Source: Lacibacter sediminis (GTDB lineage Bacteria; Bacteroidota; Bacteroidia; Chitinophagales; Chitinophagaceae). From it: 64,000 nucleotides of DNA. The stretch's first letter is position 1. Each line of letters begins with the position of its first letter. The stretch covers positions 4,278,001-4,342,000 of the forward strand of contig NZ_CP060007.1 of assembly GCF_014168535.1 (NCBI RefSeq). Direction: 5' to 3'. Position numbers and translations under genes: made by a program. Below the pieces are notes generated by a model. That model saw only the letters and a program-made list of their open reading frames with translations, did no database searches and was not told the origin of the DNA. Positions 15,318 through 24,535 of the stretch are shown piece by piece.

Positions 15318-17705
15318 TCACTTCCAGTTAAATTCTAATGGAACATTTAGTTTAATACTGAAGTTGCGCCCCATATTATACACACCTGTTTTACCTGTTG
15401 CCGGATTTTCACCTGCATATTTCAATCGGTTGAGATGATGCTGATACGCTACATCTGCAAGATTTGATGCCACGAAGTAAATACCGGCTATTGTTTTACC
15501 GTTCTTTTGAAACTCGGTACCAAGTCCGGCGTTTAATAATGTGAACGAAGAACTGGCAGTTTCTGTATTGTACGTTGTGAACGCATTCTTCTGTGCAAAA
15601 TTATGATCAAGCTCCAGTTTGAAATAAGCATTGCGGACAGTCTTTTGCTGCCTGTGAAAAAGTTCAAACCGCAATTCACTTAACACTCTTGCTGCAGGTA
15701 TGAACGGAATATTCTTGTTGCCTTCTAACCTTTCTGATAACAAGCCACGCACAAATGAAAATGAATTTTCAAAATGCAGCCAGTCTAACGGATGCGGATG
15801 AATATCCAGCGAAAGTTCCAATCCATACAATCTTGCATCCTGTTGTACAAAACGGAAAAGATAAAAATCTTCGCCATCAATGGTAATGATTGAATCGTTA
15901 CCGGCAACAGAAGATTGCTTTTCGAAGAAAATATAGTTCTTGATATTATTATGGAACAATGAAGCCGTGAGTGTCAGATGCTCGCTGTTTAATTCAATAC
16001 CTGCATCTGCCTGGAAACTTATTTCTGATTTGAGACCATTGTCGCCCACTTCATAACGGTTGGTTCCTTCGTGTGCACCATTGCTGCTTAATTCAGCCAT
16101 GTTTGGTGCACGGAAACCTCTTGCCACATTAAAACGAAACAATACCGTTTTCGGAAATTCATAAGTGAAGCCTGCACTTGCAGATAAGTTCGAAAAGTTG
16201 CGTTCAAATGCATTGAACTTTACATCAGGACCTTCCAGCAATTCTTTTCCGTTAACTGTTCTGTTATCAAAGCGTACACCACCACTGAAATCAAAACCTT
16301 TCACTTTCTTTTGTAAGAAAACAAATGCACCTGCATCGTTTAAACTATAATCAGGAATAATTGCTTCAGCACCTTTGTTTGTATTCTGCTGATTCATACC
16401 ACTCAGGCCAAATGAAACCTTCCAATCATTTATTTGTTTGAGATGATATTGCACATTGTAGTTGATCGTCTTCAGATCAAAATATAATTCCTGCTCAGCA
16501 GGATCCTCTGCATTACCATATTCTCTGCGTTGGTTACGTTGCAAACCAACATTCAGATTCAGTTTACCACCACGAATAAATAAACTGTTGTCACTAACAA
16601 TTTTATCGTGTGTGATATGCTGATAAGGAATTGATGGAACAACAGATCTGAAATCATCATCTGTTGCAACAGCTTCAAATGAACTACCGCCATACTTAAT
16701 AAAGTTCCCATCGTTATCACGCTCACCTTCCACCAATCCAAGCTTTTGATTGAATGTGCTGAACACAAGATGACTATATCCCCACTTTTTACTCAAACCC
16801 AGCATAGCACCAGCATTCCGTTCATTAAATTTTGAATTGAACACATAGCCATCTTCTGCATTTTTATAATCGGCTGCATCTTTAAATGAAGCATAGGTAT
16901 TAAATAAAAATCCATTCTTATTACCGGCAACATTTCCTGAGAACCCTCGTTGCCTGTTATTGGTTTGATAATTACCAAACAGATTTGCTTTCAACTTCCC
17001 TTCTGCCACCGGCACATTGCTGATGAAGTTTACCACACCTGCAATTGCATCTGAGCCATACATCAATGAAGCGGGCCCTTTTAATATCTCTGCTTTCTGC
17101 ACACTGTATTCATCCACTTCAATACCATGTTCATCGCCCCATTGCTGACCTTCCTGACGCAAACCATCATTGATCACCACAACTCTGTTATAACCCAAAC
17201 CACGAATCACCGGTTTGCTGATAGCAGGACCGGTACTTGTTTGACTGATACCCGGCTTTTTTGTTAACGCCTCAATGATATTGGTTGAACCTGTCTGTAA
17301 TAATTCCTGTTTACGCATCACCACAACCGGTGTAGTTACTTTACGTAACGAAGTTGCTGATGACACACCTGTTACCACCACTTCATTATGTTCGGCAACA
17401 GTTGGCTTCAATTGAAACACTTCTTCAATATCTGATTTGAATTCGATGTTGAGAATAACGCTGTTGAAACCGCTGTATGATATTTCTACCAGGTGCCAAC
17501 CTGCCGGAAGGTCTTTAAACTGAAACTTTCCATTTGCATCGGCTGATGTTCCCCTTCGTAGATCGGGAATAAAGATATTAGCCCCTTGCAAACCTAGTTT
17601 GTCAATACTGTTTATTACTGAACCGGTAAAATCAACTGTCTTAGTCTGAGCTGAAACTGCAGCAACCAACAGAAAACAAACCGATAGGAATAATAGTTTT
17701 TTCAT
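15318..17705 (-). CDS. TonB-dependent outer-membrane receptor with carboxypeptidase-regulatory-like N-terminus
   Basis: 795 residues. Signal peptide (1-19, ending VSAQT), then a carboxypeptidase-D-regulatory-like beta-sandwich (about 23-105, FTGSVINSIDKLGLQGANIF). The plug domain follows (about 120-235, with LLQTGSTNIIEALTKKPGIS, PVIRGLGYNRVVVINDGLR and GSDAIAGVVNFI). The 22-strand-type barrel ends in FSIKLNVPLEFNW, an outer-membrane C-terminus. Overall it resembles siderophore, cobalamin or metal receptors more than SusC proteins, and there is no SusD partner. It has a perfect promoter of its own. Confidence 0.93.
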   Translation of the reverse strand: MKKLLFLSVCFLLVAAVSAQTKTVDFTGSVINSIDKLGLQGANIFIPDLRRGTSADANGKFQFKDLPAGWHLVEISYSGFNSVILNIEFKSDIEEVFQLKPTVAEHNEVVVTGVSSATSLRKVTTPVVVMRKQELLQTGSTNIIEALTKKPGISQTSTGPAISKPVIRGLGYNRVVVINDGLRQEGQQWGDEHGIEVDEYSVQKAEILKGPASLMYGSDAIAGVVNFISNVPVAEGKLKANLFGNYQTNNRQRGFSGNVAGNKNGFLFNTYASFKDAADYKNAEDGYVFNSKFNERNAGAMLGLSKKWGYSHLVFSTFNQKLGLVEGERDNDGNFIKYGGSSFEAVATDDDFRSVVPSIPYQHITHDKIVSDNSLFIRGGKLNLNVGLQRNQRREYGNAEDPAEQELYFDLKTINYNVQYHLKQINDWKVSFGLSGMNQQNTNKGAEAIIPDYSLNDAGAFVFLQKKVKGFDFSGGVRFDNRTVNGKELLEGPDVKFNAFERNFSNLSASAGFTYEFPKTVLFRFNVARGFRAPNMAELSSNGAHEGTNRYEVGDNGLKSEISFQADAGIELNSEHLTLTASLFHNNIKNYIFFEKQSSVAGNDSIITIDGEDFYLFRFVQQDARLYGLELSLDIHPHPLDWLHFENSFSFVRGLLSERLEGNKNIPFIPAARVLSELRFELFHRQQKTVRNAYFKLELDHNFAQKNAFTTYNTETASSSFTLLNAGLGTEFQKNGKTIAGIYFVASNLADVAYQHHLNRLKYAGENPATGKTGVYNMGRNFSIKLNVPLEFNWK

Positions 17706-17728
17706 GCTTATTTTTTGAAACGATGTTG

Positions 17729-17759
17729 CAAATATAAGCGCCTGCGGTTTCGTTCCAAA
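17729..17759 (-). promoter_or_regulatory. Promoter of the TonB-dependent receptor gene
   Basis: Minus strand: TTTG (17759-17756), 19 nt, TATATTTG (17736-17729), 24 nt before the ATG. It lies just past the stop of the upstream DUF1501 gene, so the receptor need not share that transcript. No Fur-like palindrome is evident. Confidence 0.7.
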
Positions 17760-17772
17760 AAAAATTTCGGGG

Positions 17773-19353
17773 TTACCGAACCTTTAACATGGGTTTTACC
17801 TGCTGTGTCATTCCGTTCTGGAAACGCATATAATAAACTCCGGCAGGTAAAGCATAACCCTCGAAAGTAACCTGGTATTTGCCTGAAGCATACACCCGAT
17901 CAACCGGGGTTTGTATTACACGGCCAAGTGCATCCATCACCTGCACTAATGTGTGTCCGCCCTTGGTTGTAAAGCTGATGGTGGTAGAAGATGTAAATGG
18001 ATTCGGGTAGTTTGAAATAAGTGTGATGCCTGCATTGCGGATATCATTCACATCAGTTGTGGTGCTGCAGTTGCCGCTTGCACAAAGACCTAGCTGCTGA
18101 AAGTTTTGCAGCATGATCGTTTCGAGTGTTGTACTATCAACACAAAACCAGTTTTGCAAAATGGTAGCATACACACTACGAAAATCAAATTGCATGGGAA
18201 TATTATCATTCACTGTTGCGGTGGTGGGTATCGTTGGGTTAACACCGGAAATGCCAGGATTTACTTTTGTTCCAAATACAAAGAGTGGTGCTGCAGCGCC
18301 ATGATCGGTTCCTGTACTGGCGTTAGATTTTATTCTTCGTCCAAATTCTGAAAAGGTCATACCTAATACACGGTCTTCAATACCCATTGCTTGCAGATCA
18401 TCCTGGAATGCTTTTACCGCATCACTCAATCGCTGCATAAGCGTTGCATGATTACCTGTTGATGTATCGGTATTTGTTTGTGCTGAATGTGTATCGAATC
18501 CGCCCATGCTTACCATGTACACTCTTGTTTTCAATCCTCCTTTGATCAGCCGTGCAACAATTTTCAACTGATCGGCCAATGTGTTATTGGTTGGATATGT
18601 TCCCTGCGTTGGAACAGCTGCTGCAGCAGCAGAAATTCGAGTTGAGTATTGGTTGGATTGTTTTGCCACCAAACGCACATACTGCAAGGCATCACCGGCA
18701 CGTGTTGCAGGAGCAGGATCCTGAATGCCATTGATAAGATTATAAAAATTTGTAGCGCTTGAAATACTGATGCCCATGTTTACACTTGGGCCTTGAAATG
18801 CAAGTGAAGCAGATGATCCGATTTGTATTCCCAAAGGATCCGGTACTGTTGTGTTAGGATAACCAACAGGATAATTCGGATACTGATCATTGAGATAACG
18901 GCCACCCCAGCCCGAAGTTAATTGTTCATCGCTATCAGCTGCACTCATCCAGATATCTGTTGCACGAAAATGAGAAAAGTTAGGATTAGGATAACCAACG
19001 GCCTGCACTAAACGCAGTTTACCATTGTTGTACAATGTTTGCAAACCCGTCATGGATGGATGAAGACCAACTGCATTTGTTCCGCTTAGGGATAATACTT
19101 TATTTTCTGCAATAGCAATATTTGACCTTGCATTGTAATACTTGCTGTATTGATCTAAAGGAATGACCATGTTCAATCCATCATTACCGCCATTGAGCTG
19201 AATAATCACCAATACACGATCTGTTTCAACATAGGTATTAAGCAAGGCGGCCATTACGGGATTATCGCCCAACACACGGATGGAAAAATTATCAACCAGC
19301 GAAGGCAATACTGCTGCCGGGATCGTATTCTGTAAAAAGTCTCTTCGTTTCAT
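17773..19353 (-). CDS. DUF1501 family protein with T9SS type A sorting domain
   Basis: 526 residues from ATG 19353 (an earlier start would overlap the DUF1800 gene). The N-terminus MKRRDFLQNTIPAAVLPSLV resembles the twin-arginine-like leaders of this family. The DUF1501 core, a sulfatase/alkaline-phosphatase-like fold, shows VIIQLNGGNDGLNMVIPLD (about 52-70), SMGGFDTHSAQTNTD and TFSEFGRRIKSNASTGTDHG. The last 75 residues form a type IX sorting domain (NYPNPFTSSTTISF ... PAGVYYMRFQNG), so the protein is exported and processed at the cell surface. It follows the DUF1800 gene by 17 nt; the two families nearly always travel together. Substrate unknown. Confidence 0.88.
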   Translation of the reverse strand: MKRRDFLQNTIPAAVLPSLVDNFSIRVLGDNPVMAALLNTYVETDRVLVIIQLNGGNDGLNMVIPLDQYSKYYNARSNIAIAENKVLSLSGTNAVGLHPSMTGLQTLYNNGKLRLVQAVGYPNPNFSHFRATDIWMSAADSDEQLTSGWGGRYLNDQYPNYPVGYPNTTVPDPLGIQIGSSASLAFQGPSVNMGISISSATNFYNLINGIQDPAPATRAGDALQYVRLVAKQSNQYSTRISAAAAAVPTQGTYPTNNTLADQLKIVARLIKGGLKTRVYMVSMGGFDTHSAQTNTDTSTGNHATLMQRLSDAVKAFQDDLQAMGIEDRVLGMTFSEFGRRIKSNASTGTDHGAAAPLFVFGTKVNPGISGVNPTIPTTATVNDNIPMQFDFRSVYATILQNWFCVDSTTLETIMLQNFQQLGLCASGNCSTTTDVNDIRNAGITLISNYPNPFTSSTTISFTTKGGHTLVQVMDALGRVIQTPVDRVYASGKYQVTFEGYALPAGVYYMRFQNGMTQQVKPMLKVR

Positions 19354-19370
19354 GTAAACGGGTTTTGATT

Positions 19371-21053
19371 TTACATCAACTGGTATTCGGCAAGGTTCAT
19401 ACAATACTTAAATAATCCACGTAAACGTGTATTCACAATATTGAAGTTGGTTGTTATGGGTGATCCGATATAAATGTTCCATGCATTGCTCCAGTAATAA
19501 TCCTGATCTTGTCCCGTCAACAGAAAATCTTTTTTCAACTGATCTTTTGCCTGTTGTGAAATAGGAATACGGAACAGCATTTCAAACAATTCATTGATGA
19601 GCATATTAGGGTCAGCCGGATTGCTGAGTGTTTTCGTGAAAGCCACTGCATCAATCACAATCTTTTTCCCATTGCGTGTATAACCATTGCCGATCATGAG
19701 ATCACTGAATTGATTTCGCTTTGGAAGTGTATCGGTATTGATCCATAATTCATAAAACTGCGGCACCTGGTAATAAGCAGGCCAGCCAGCTACACTTGGG
19801 GGATCTCCTAAATTCTGTTGGTAGTTCGCTGCAACTGTCATCACATAATTCCACATACCATATGCATCAGCATATTCAGTAACTGCATTGGGGAACAACA
19901 CCCCCCATTCTCTGCAAATAGCACCTGCATGTTCCAATGGCGATTTCAACATAGCTCCCTGGTTGAGTACATCAAAGAAATGCTCGCTTTTTAACAGCGC
20001 ACTTAAAGCAGGTTTTATTTCCCAATTATTGTTACGGAGTATTTGAGCTAATGGTTCAATTACGTTTGCCTCTGCTGCTGCATCAATTTCTGAATACACA
20101 AAAAAGCGATAGAGCTTTTTCGCCATGAAGCGTGAAACTTCCATGTTCCTGGCGAAGATCATATTCAGCAGATCATCTAATTCAAGATCACCTGCTGTTG
20201 TACCTGTTCTTCCGGTAATAACTGTATTACTAAAAAAAGAAGAGAATGTTTTATTTGTTGAATCGTGGCGTGACGAAGTGAAATACGAAGGGAATGTATT
20301 CACATTACTATCTGCCCGCCAACCGGTAAGCACTTTTGCAGCAGCTTTCACATCAGCCTCGGTATAGTTTGGATTATTTTCTTTCCCTAATGTAAACAGT
20401 TCCTGCAGCTCTCGTGCATAGTTTTCATCCGGCGCAGTGGCTGTATTCAATCGTCCATTGAGATAGATCAACATGGCAGGATCAAGTGTTATATCACGCA
20501 CCAGTTGCTTGAAATTCCCCAATGATTTTGTTCTGAGGAGATTGACATGCTTGTATAAAAAATTTGCATTGCCTACATCTACTGTTTCTGTTGCAAAATG
20601 ATTGTGCCAGAACAGTAACATCTTTTCACGAATGCTTCTGTCTTGCTGAATAATGCAACCCATCCACCATTTTTTAAACGCTGCTCTTCTGCGGCTTTGG
20701 ATCGTTCCATCATTATTCACGCTGTTCACCCATGTTTCACCGGCAACCACATCATTATCGGGAGTGGTTGCGCCTGTTACACCATCATAATCTTTTACGG
20801 GAGGAGCAGGTAAAGGAGCAGTTGGATTTAATAGTTCATCAACCGCCTCATTCATTGTTTTCCCTGCGAAGTAATTAATATCGGCAAGCGTTGCACCAAA
20901 CATGCAGCGTTTAAGTAAATGCACCACTTCATTTTTGGTCCATTGCCCGTTGTAGGCATTCAGGCCCGAATATGTTCTTGCTGAAGTTTTTGAAATGCTG
21001 TGAACAGCAGTTCCCGATCGTTTACCCGCAGTAAGAAATTCCCTGCGATCCAT
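19371..21053 (-). CDS. DUF1800 family protein
   Basis: 560 residues. MDRREFLTAGKRSGTAV is a short leader-like N-terminus. The DUF1800 signature is clear: VVHLLKRCMFGATLADINYF (about 44-63), LLFWHNHFATE (about 145-155), AMLIYLNGRLN, NYARELQELFTLG, AAKVLTGWR and PSVAGWPAYY. It is largely helical, with no sorting domain at its own C-terminus. It is co-transcribed with the T9SS-tagged DUF1501 protein downstream. The pair is common in Bacteroidota and Planctomycetes and probably forms one envelope system. Biochemistry unestablished. Confidence 0.88.
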   Translation of the reverse strand: MDRREFLTAGKRSGTAVHSISKTSARTYSGLNAYNGQWTKNEVVHLLKRCMFGATLADINYFAGKTMNEAVDELLNPTAPLPAPPVKDYDGVTGATTPDNDVVAGETWVNSVNNDGTIQSRRRAAFKKWWMGCIIQQDRSIREKMLLFWHNHFATETVDVGNANFLYKHVNLLRTKSLGNFKQLVRDITLDPAMLIYLNGRLNTATAPDENYARELQELFTLGKENNPNYTEADVKAAAKVLTGWRADSNVNTFPSYFTSSRHDSTNKTFSSFFSNTVITGRTGTTAGDLELDDLLNMIFARNMEVSRFMAKKLYRFFVYSEIDAAAEANVIEPLAQILRNNNWEIKPALSALLKSEHFFDVLNQGAMLKSPLEHAGAICREWGVLFPNAVTEYADAYGMWNYVMTVAANYQQNLGDPPSVAGWPAYYQVPQFYELWINTDTLPKRNQFSDLMIGNGYTRNGKKIVIDAVAFTKTLSNPADPNMLINELFEMLFRIPISQQAKDQLKKDFLLTGQDQDYYWSNAWNIYIGSPITTNFNIVNTRLRGLFKYCMNLAEYQLM

Positions 21054-21145
21054 AGTTAATTTGGTTTTGATGTGAGGGATACAAGATCGTTAGACTTATG
21101 AATGTACAAAAAGTTTAATGACGGCAGTAAAGAAAGAACCACATG

Positions 21146-21167
21146 AAAAAGCCCCTTTGCAGGGGCC
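21146..21167 (-). terminator. Terminator after the thiolase gene
   Basis: Minus strand: GCCCCT, TTGC-type loop, AGGGGC, then TTTTT. Confidence 0.85.
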
Positions 21168-21193
21168 ATCTCATTCGTATTTTTTATCATTTG

Positions 21194-22372
21194 TTACGTA
21201 ATATTTTCGATAATTCCGGCAATGCCTTGCCCGCCACCGACACATGCTGTAACAATTCCGTATTTTTTGTTGAGACGTTTCATATCCTGTGTGATCTGGA
21301 TCGTCAATTTAGCACCTGTACATCCCAAGGGATGACCTAATGCGATTGCGCCACCGTTGATATTTACAATATCCGGATTGAGATCAAGTGTGCGGATAAC
21401 TGCCAACGCCTGCGATGCAAACGCTTCGTTCAATTCAAACAGGTCGATATCACCCAGATTCATATTTGCCTGCTTCAATACTTTCGGCACTGCTTCAACC
21501 GGACCAATCCCCATAACACGTGGGTGCACACCCGCAGACACACAATTCACCAAACGTGCAATTGGTTTTAATCCCAATTGATTCACTAATCGCTCACTCA
21601 TCACCAATACAAACGCAGCACCATCACTTGTTTGCGATGAGTTGCCGGCTGTAACTGTTCCGTTCACTGCAAATGCAGGTTTCAGTTTTGCCAATGATTC
21701 TGTATTTGTATCAGCACGCACGCCTTCATCGGTATCGATCACATAATTTTTTGTTTGCTTTTTCCCCTTTGCATCAAGTGCTACTTCTTCTACATTAATT
21801 GGAAGAATTCCTCCTTTGAAAAAACCATTCTCAATGGCAGCTTTTGCTTTCATATGTGAATTGTATGCAAACAGATCCTGGTCTTCACGACTCACGTTGT
21901 AATCTTTCGCAACCGCTTCGGCAGTTAAGCCCATGCTTAAATAATAATCGGGTTCATCCTTCGCAATGGAATAAGCAGGCACGGTTTTCCAACCTGCTGT
22001 TGGCACCATGCTCATACTTTCAGTTCCACCCGCAATAATACATTCGGCCATACCCATACGAATCTTTGAAGTGGCGATAGCGATTGTTTCCAAACCACTG
22101 GCGCAATAACGGTTCACCGTCATACCCGGTGCATGAAAACCAACAGCACGTGCAGCAATAATGCGGCCTACCTGTAACCCCTGCTCAGCTTCAGGCACCG
22201 CATTTCCTACAATTACATCATCCACTTGCTTTGGATCAAGTTGCGGCACGCTTGCCAGCAAGCCTTTAATGACATCAATAGCCAGATCATCGGGCCTTGT
22301 AAAACGGAATCCGCCACGTTTTGATTTGCCCACTGCTGTGCGGTAACCCGCTACGATATATGCTTCCTGCAT
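21194..22372 (-). CDS. Acetyl-CoA C-acyltransferase (thiolase)
   Basis: 392 residues, full length for the family. The nucleophile is Cys90 in NRYCASGLETI. The active-site His347 lies in GGAIALGHPLGCTGA and the second Cys377 in ACVGGGQGIAG, and FELNEAFASQALA is present. It splits 3-ketoacyl-CoA in beta-oxidation or runs in the reverse condensing direction. No fadB-like partner is adjacent, so FadA versus acetoacetyl-CoA thiolase is not decided; the overall sequence looks FadA-like. It has a perfect promoter and its own terminator. Confidence 0.93.
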   Translation of the reverse strand: MQEAYIVAGYRTAVGKSKRGGFRFTRPDDLAIDVIKGLLASVPQLDPKQVDDVIVGNAVPEAEQGLQVGRIIAARAVGFHAPGMTVNRYCASGLETIAIATSKIRMGMAECIIAGGTESMSMVPTAGWKTVPAYSIAKDEPDYYLSMGLTAEAVAKDYNVSREDQDLFAYNSHMKAKAAIENGFFKGGILPINVEEVALDAKGKKQTKNYVIDTDEGVRADTNTESLAKLKPAFAVNGTVTAGNSSQTSDGAAFVLVMSERLVNQLGLKPIARLVNCVSAGVHPRVMGIGPVEAVPKVLKQANMNLGDIDLFELNEAFASQALAVIRTLDLNPDIVNINGGAIALGHPLGCTGAKLTIQITQDMKRLNKKYGIVTACVGGGQGIAGIIENIT

Positions 22373-22425
22373 AGTAATAATTTTAGGTTCAATCGTTAAA
22401 TAGTTGTTTATGCAACTTTCTAGTT

Positions 22426-22458
22426 CAAAGTTAAGGTTTCAAAAGAAATATCAGCAAA
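22426..22458 (-). promoter_or_regulatory. Promoter of the thiolase gene
   Basis: Minus strand TTTG (22458-22455), 21 nt, TAACTTTG (22433-22426), 53 nt before the ATG. Confidence 0.7.
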
Positions 22459-22506
22459 TGAATGCTGTTAATTTGTGATCCGGTTTTGGGGTTTATCTTC
22501 GCAGCC

Positions 22507-23613
22507 ATGTACAAGTTGATTCGCTCGTTTTTCTTTTTGTTTGACGCAGAGAAAGTGCACTATTTCGCCATGAATGCTCTGCGATTCTTCTGTTCAATTG
22601 GATTCATCAGAAAACTGTTAGCTGCAAGCTTTCAACCAACAGCAAAAAATCTGGCTGTTGAAAAGTGGGGATTGGAATTTAAGAATCCTGTTGGCCTTGC
22701 AGCGGGTTTTGATAAAAATGCAAAGTATCTGCGGGAACTGGAAGTGCTGGGTTTTGGTTTTGTGGAAATTGGAACCGTTACACCCAAACCGCAGGATGGT
22801 AATGACAAACCCCGCCTGTTTCGTTTACCAAAAGACAAAGCCATCATCAACCGCATGGGTTTTAATAATGAAGGAGTGGAAGCTGTAAAGAAACGCTTAG
22901 TAGAATGGCGAAGGAAGTACGAGGTACGAAGAAAGAAGTACGACGACCACTCACCACTCACCACTCACCACTCACATCTTATCATTGGGGGTAACATCGG
23001 CAAAAATAAAGTAACACCGAACGAAGATGCATGGAAAGATTATGAGATCTGTTTTAATGAACTGTTTGATTACGTCGATTATTTTGTGGTGAATGTGAGT
23101 AGCCCCAACACACCGGGCTTACGTCAGCTGCAGGAGAAAGATTCGTTGCATAAAATTTTATCACATCTGCAAACGCTGAGAGCCGAACGTTTAAAACTTA
23201 AAGCGGAAGAACATATTCAAAAACCAATCCTGCTGAAAATTGCACCCGACTTAACTCAATCGCAGTTAGATGATGTGATCGATCTTGCAAGAGAAATTCA
23301 ACTCGATGGATTGGTGGCGAGCAATACAACAATTAGTCGTGAAGGACTTTCAACAGATTCTTCCATTGTTGCCGCTATTGGCGCAGGTGGACTTAGTGGT
23401 TTGCCGGTGAAGAAACGCAGTACTGAAATTGTACAGTACATTGCACAAAAATTAAAAGGCGAGGTACCTGTTATGGCAAGTGGCGGCATTTTCACTGCAG
23501 CGGATGCAAAAGAAAAACTGAATGCTGGTGCAGCATTGGTGCAGGTATGGACCGGTTTTATTTATGAAGGTCCTGCTATTGCAAAGAAAATCTGTAACAA
23601 CATAAATCAATAA
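22507..23613 (+). CDS. pyrD: Dihydroorotate dehydrogenase (quinone), with an in-frame repeat-derived insertion
   Basis: 368 residues from ATG 22507. Class 2 membrane-associated DHODH: an amphipathic N-terminal helix (YKLIRSFFFLFDAEKVHYF), then FMN-barrel motifs NPVGLAAGFDKN (60-71), INRMGFNNEG (114-123), NIGKNKVTP, the catalytic serine region NVSSPNTPGLR (196-206), SNTTISR and MASGGIFTAADAKEKL. It oxidises dihydroorotate to orotate with quinone in pyrimidine synthesis. About 20 residues (135-157) just before IIGGNIGKN are absent from usual homologues; their DNA consists of GAAGTACGA-like words and CACTCAC words, low-complexity repeat turned into protein. The rest of the frame is intact. Confidence 0.93.
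   Translation: MYKLIRSFFFLFDAEKVHYFAMNALRFFCSIGFIRKLLAASFQPTAKNLAVEKWGLEFKNPVGLAAGFDKNAKYLRELEVLGFGFVEIGTVTPKPQDGNDKPRLFRLPKDKAIINRMGFNNEGVEAVKKRLVEWRRKYEVRRKKYDDHSPLTTHHSHLIIGGNIGKNKVTPNEDAWKDYEICFNELFDYVDYFVVNVSSPNTPGLRQLQEKDSLHKILSHLQTLRAERLKLKAEEHIQKPILLKIAPDLTQSQLDDVIDLAREIQLDGLVASNTTISREGLSTDSSIVAAIGAGGLSGLPVKKRSTEIVQYIAQKLKGEVPVMASGGIFTAADAKEKLNAGAALVQVWTGFIYEGPAIAKKICNNINQ
22911..22976. repeat. Short-word tandem repeat inside pyrD
   Basis: Three copies of a GAAGTACGA-like word, then four near-copies of CACTCAC/CACCACT. The length is a multiple of three overall, keeping pyrD in frame. The same CTCACCACTCACC wording recurs at 34821-34854 in an intergenic region. Confidence 0.8.
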
Positions 23614-23683
23614 GCAATGGGCAAAAGACAATTGGCAAACTGATTTGCCGATTGCATGTTGCAAATTGACAATTCAAGAAAAA
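23614..23683. repeat. Degenerate word repeat / hairpin between pyrD and terC
   Basis: Words such as CAATGGGCAAAAGA, CAATTGGCAAA, then TTTGCCGATTG and TTGCAAATTG. CAATTGGCAAA-CTGA-TTTGCCGATTG can fold as an 11-bp stem with one G-T pair. It forms the whole spacer. Confidence 0.5.
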
Positions 23684-24484
23684 ATGGAACATCTTTTTAC
23701 ATCAGAGAGTATTATCAGTTTTATCGTTCTTGTTGTGCTTGAAATAGTGCTTGGAATAGACAATGTAATTTTTGTAAGTATTATTCTCAACCGTTTAAAA
23801 TCAATCAAGGATCAGAAGCGGGCACGCAGACTGTGGATGATCACCGGTATCCTTTCCCGTAGTTTATTGCTGATGGGATTAGGATGGTTGCTATCACAAA
23901 AAGGAAAAGCAGTATTCACAGTTGCAGGAAAAGGATTTGACCTTGCAAGCTTGGTAATGCTCGCCGGAGGTTTGTTCCTTATTTACAAATCGGTTCATGA
24001 AATACACCAGAAGCTGGAAGGAGAAGATCCAAACCAGGCTAATAAAAACGCAAAAGGAATTTCCTTTGGTCAGGCCATTGGTCAAATTATTCTGATCGAT
24101 GCGGTGTTCTCGTTTGACAGCATTATTACTGCAGGTGGTACAGCAAAGCATGTTGAGATCATGATCGCTGCGGTTGTAATTGCGATGACGGTGATGTTTT
24201 TATTCAGTCCGAAAATTGCAGGATTTATTCATAAACATCCAACATTGAAAATGCTGGCCCTCTCCTTTCTTGTAATGATCGGGTTGAGTTTAGTAATTGA
24301 AGGATGGAATGCAGAAGCAGCACATGAGTTGCACCTCAAGAATTATATTTACTTCGGTATGGCCTTCTCATTTATTGTAGAAATGCTTAATATGGTGATG
24401 ATGAGCAGGGCTAAAAAGAAACGTGTGGTGGAATTGAATGAGCCAAAACTGGAAGAGAAAATCGAAAGTGACCAGGCACACTAA
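23684..24484 (+). CDS. TerC family integral membrane protein
   Basis: 266 residues from ATG 23684; the frame extends upstream through a TTG into repeat sequence, which is rejected. Seven or eight membrane helices. The TerC acidic membrane motifs are EIVLGIDNVIFVSII (about 20-34) and IDAVFSFDSIITAGG (about 137-151). Family members are proposed to move Mn2+ or to help metal loading of secreted proteins; tellurite resistance is a historical name. The C-terminus is a charged cytoplasmic tail. Confidence 0.9.
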   Translation: MEHLFTSESIISFIVLVVLEIVLGIDNVIFVSIILNRLKSIKDQKRARRLWMITGILSRSLLLMGLGWLLSQKGKAVFTVAGKGFDLASLVMLAGGLFLIYKSVHEIHQKLEGEDPNQANKNAKGISFGQAIGQIILIDAVFSFDSIITAGGTAKHVEIMIAAVVIAMTVMFLFSPKIAGFIHKHPTLKMLALSFLVMIGLSLVIEGWNAEAAHELHLKNYIYFGMAFSFIVEMLNMVMMSRAKKKRVVELNEPKLEEKIESDQAH

Positions 24485-24503
24485 AGAAAAAATAAATAGT
24501 CTA

Positions 24504-24535
24504 AAAAAAGTCGCTGCAATGCAGCGACTTTTTTT
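24504..24535. terminator. Bidirectional terminator between terC and ruvB
   Basis: AAAAAAAGTCGCTGCA, one unpaired A, TGCAGCGACTTTTTTT. It serves both converging genes; the last bases touch the ruvB stop codon. Confidence 0.9.

Noticed and set aside
22911..22976. CRISPR-like direct repeats (CACTCAC units)
   Set aside because: Units are under 10 nt, contiguous and degenerate with no spacers; the region is coding in pyrD.
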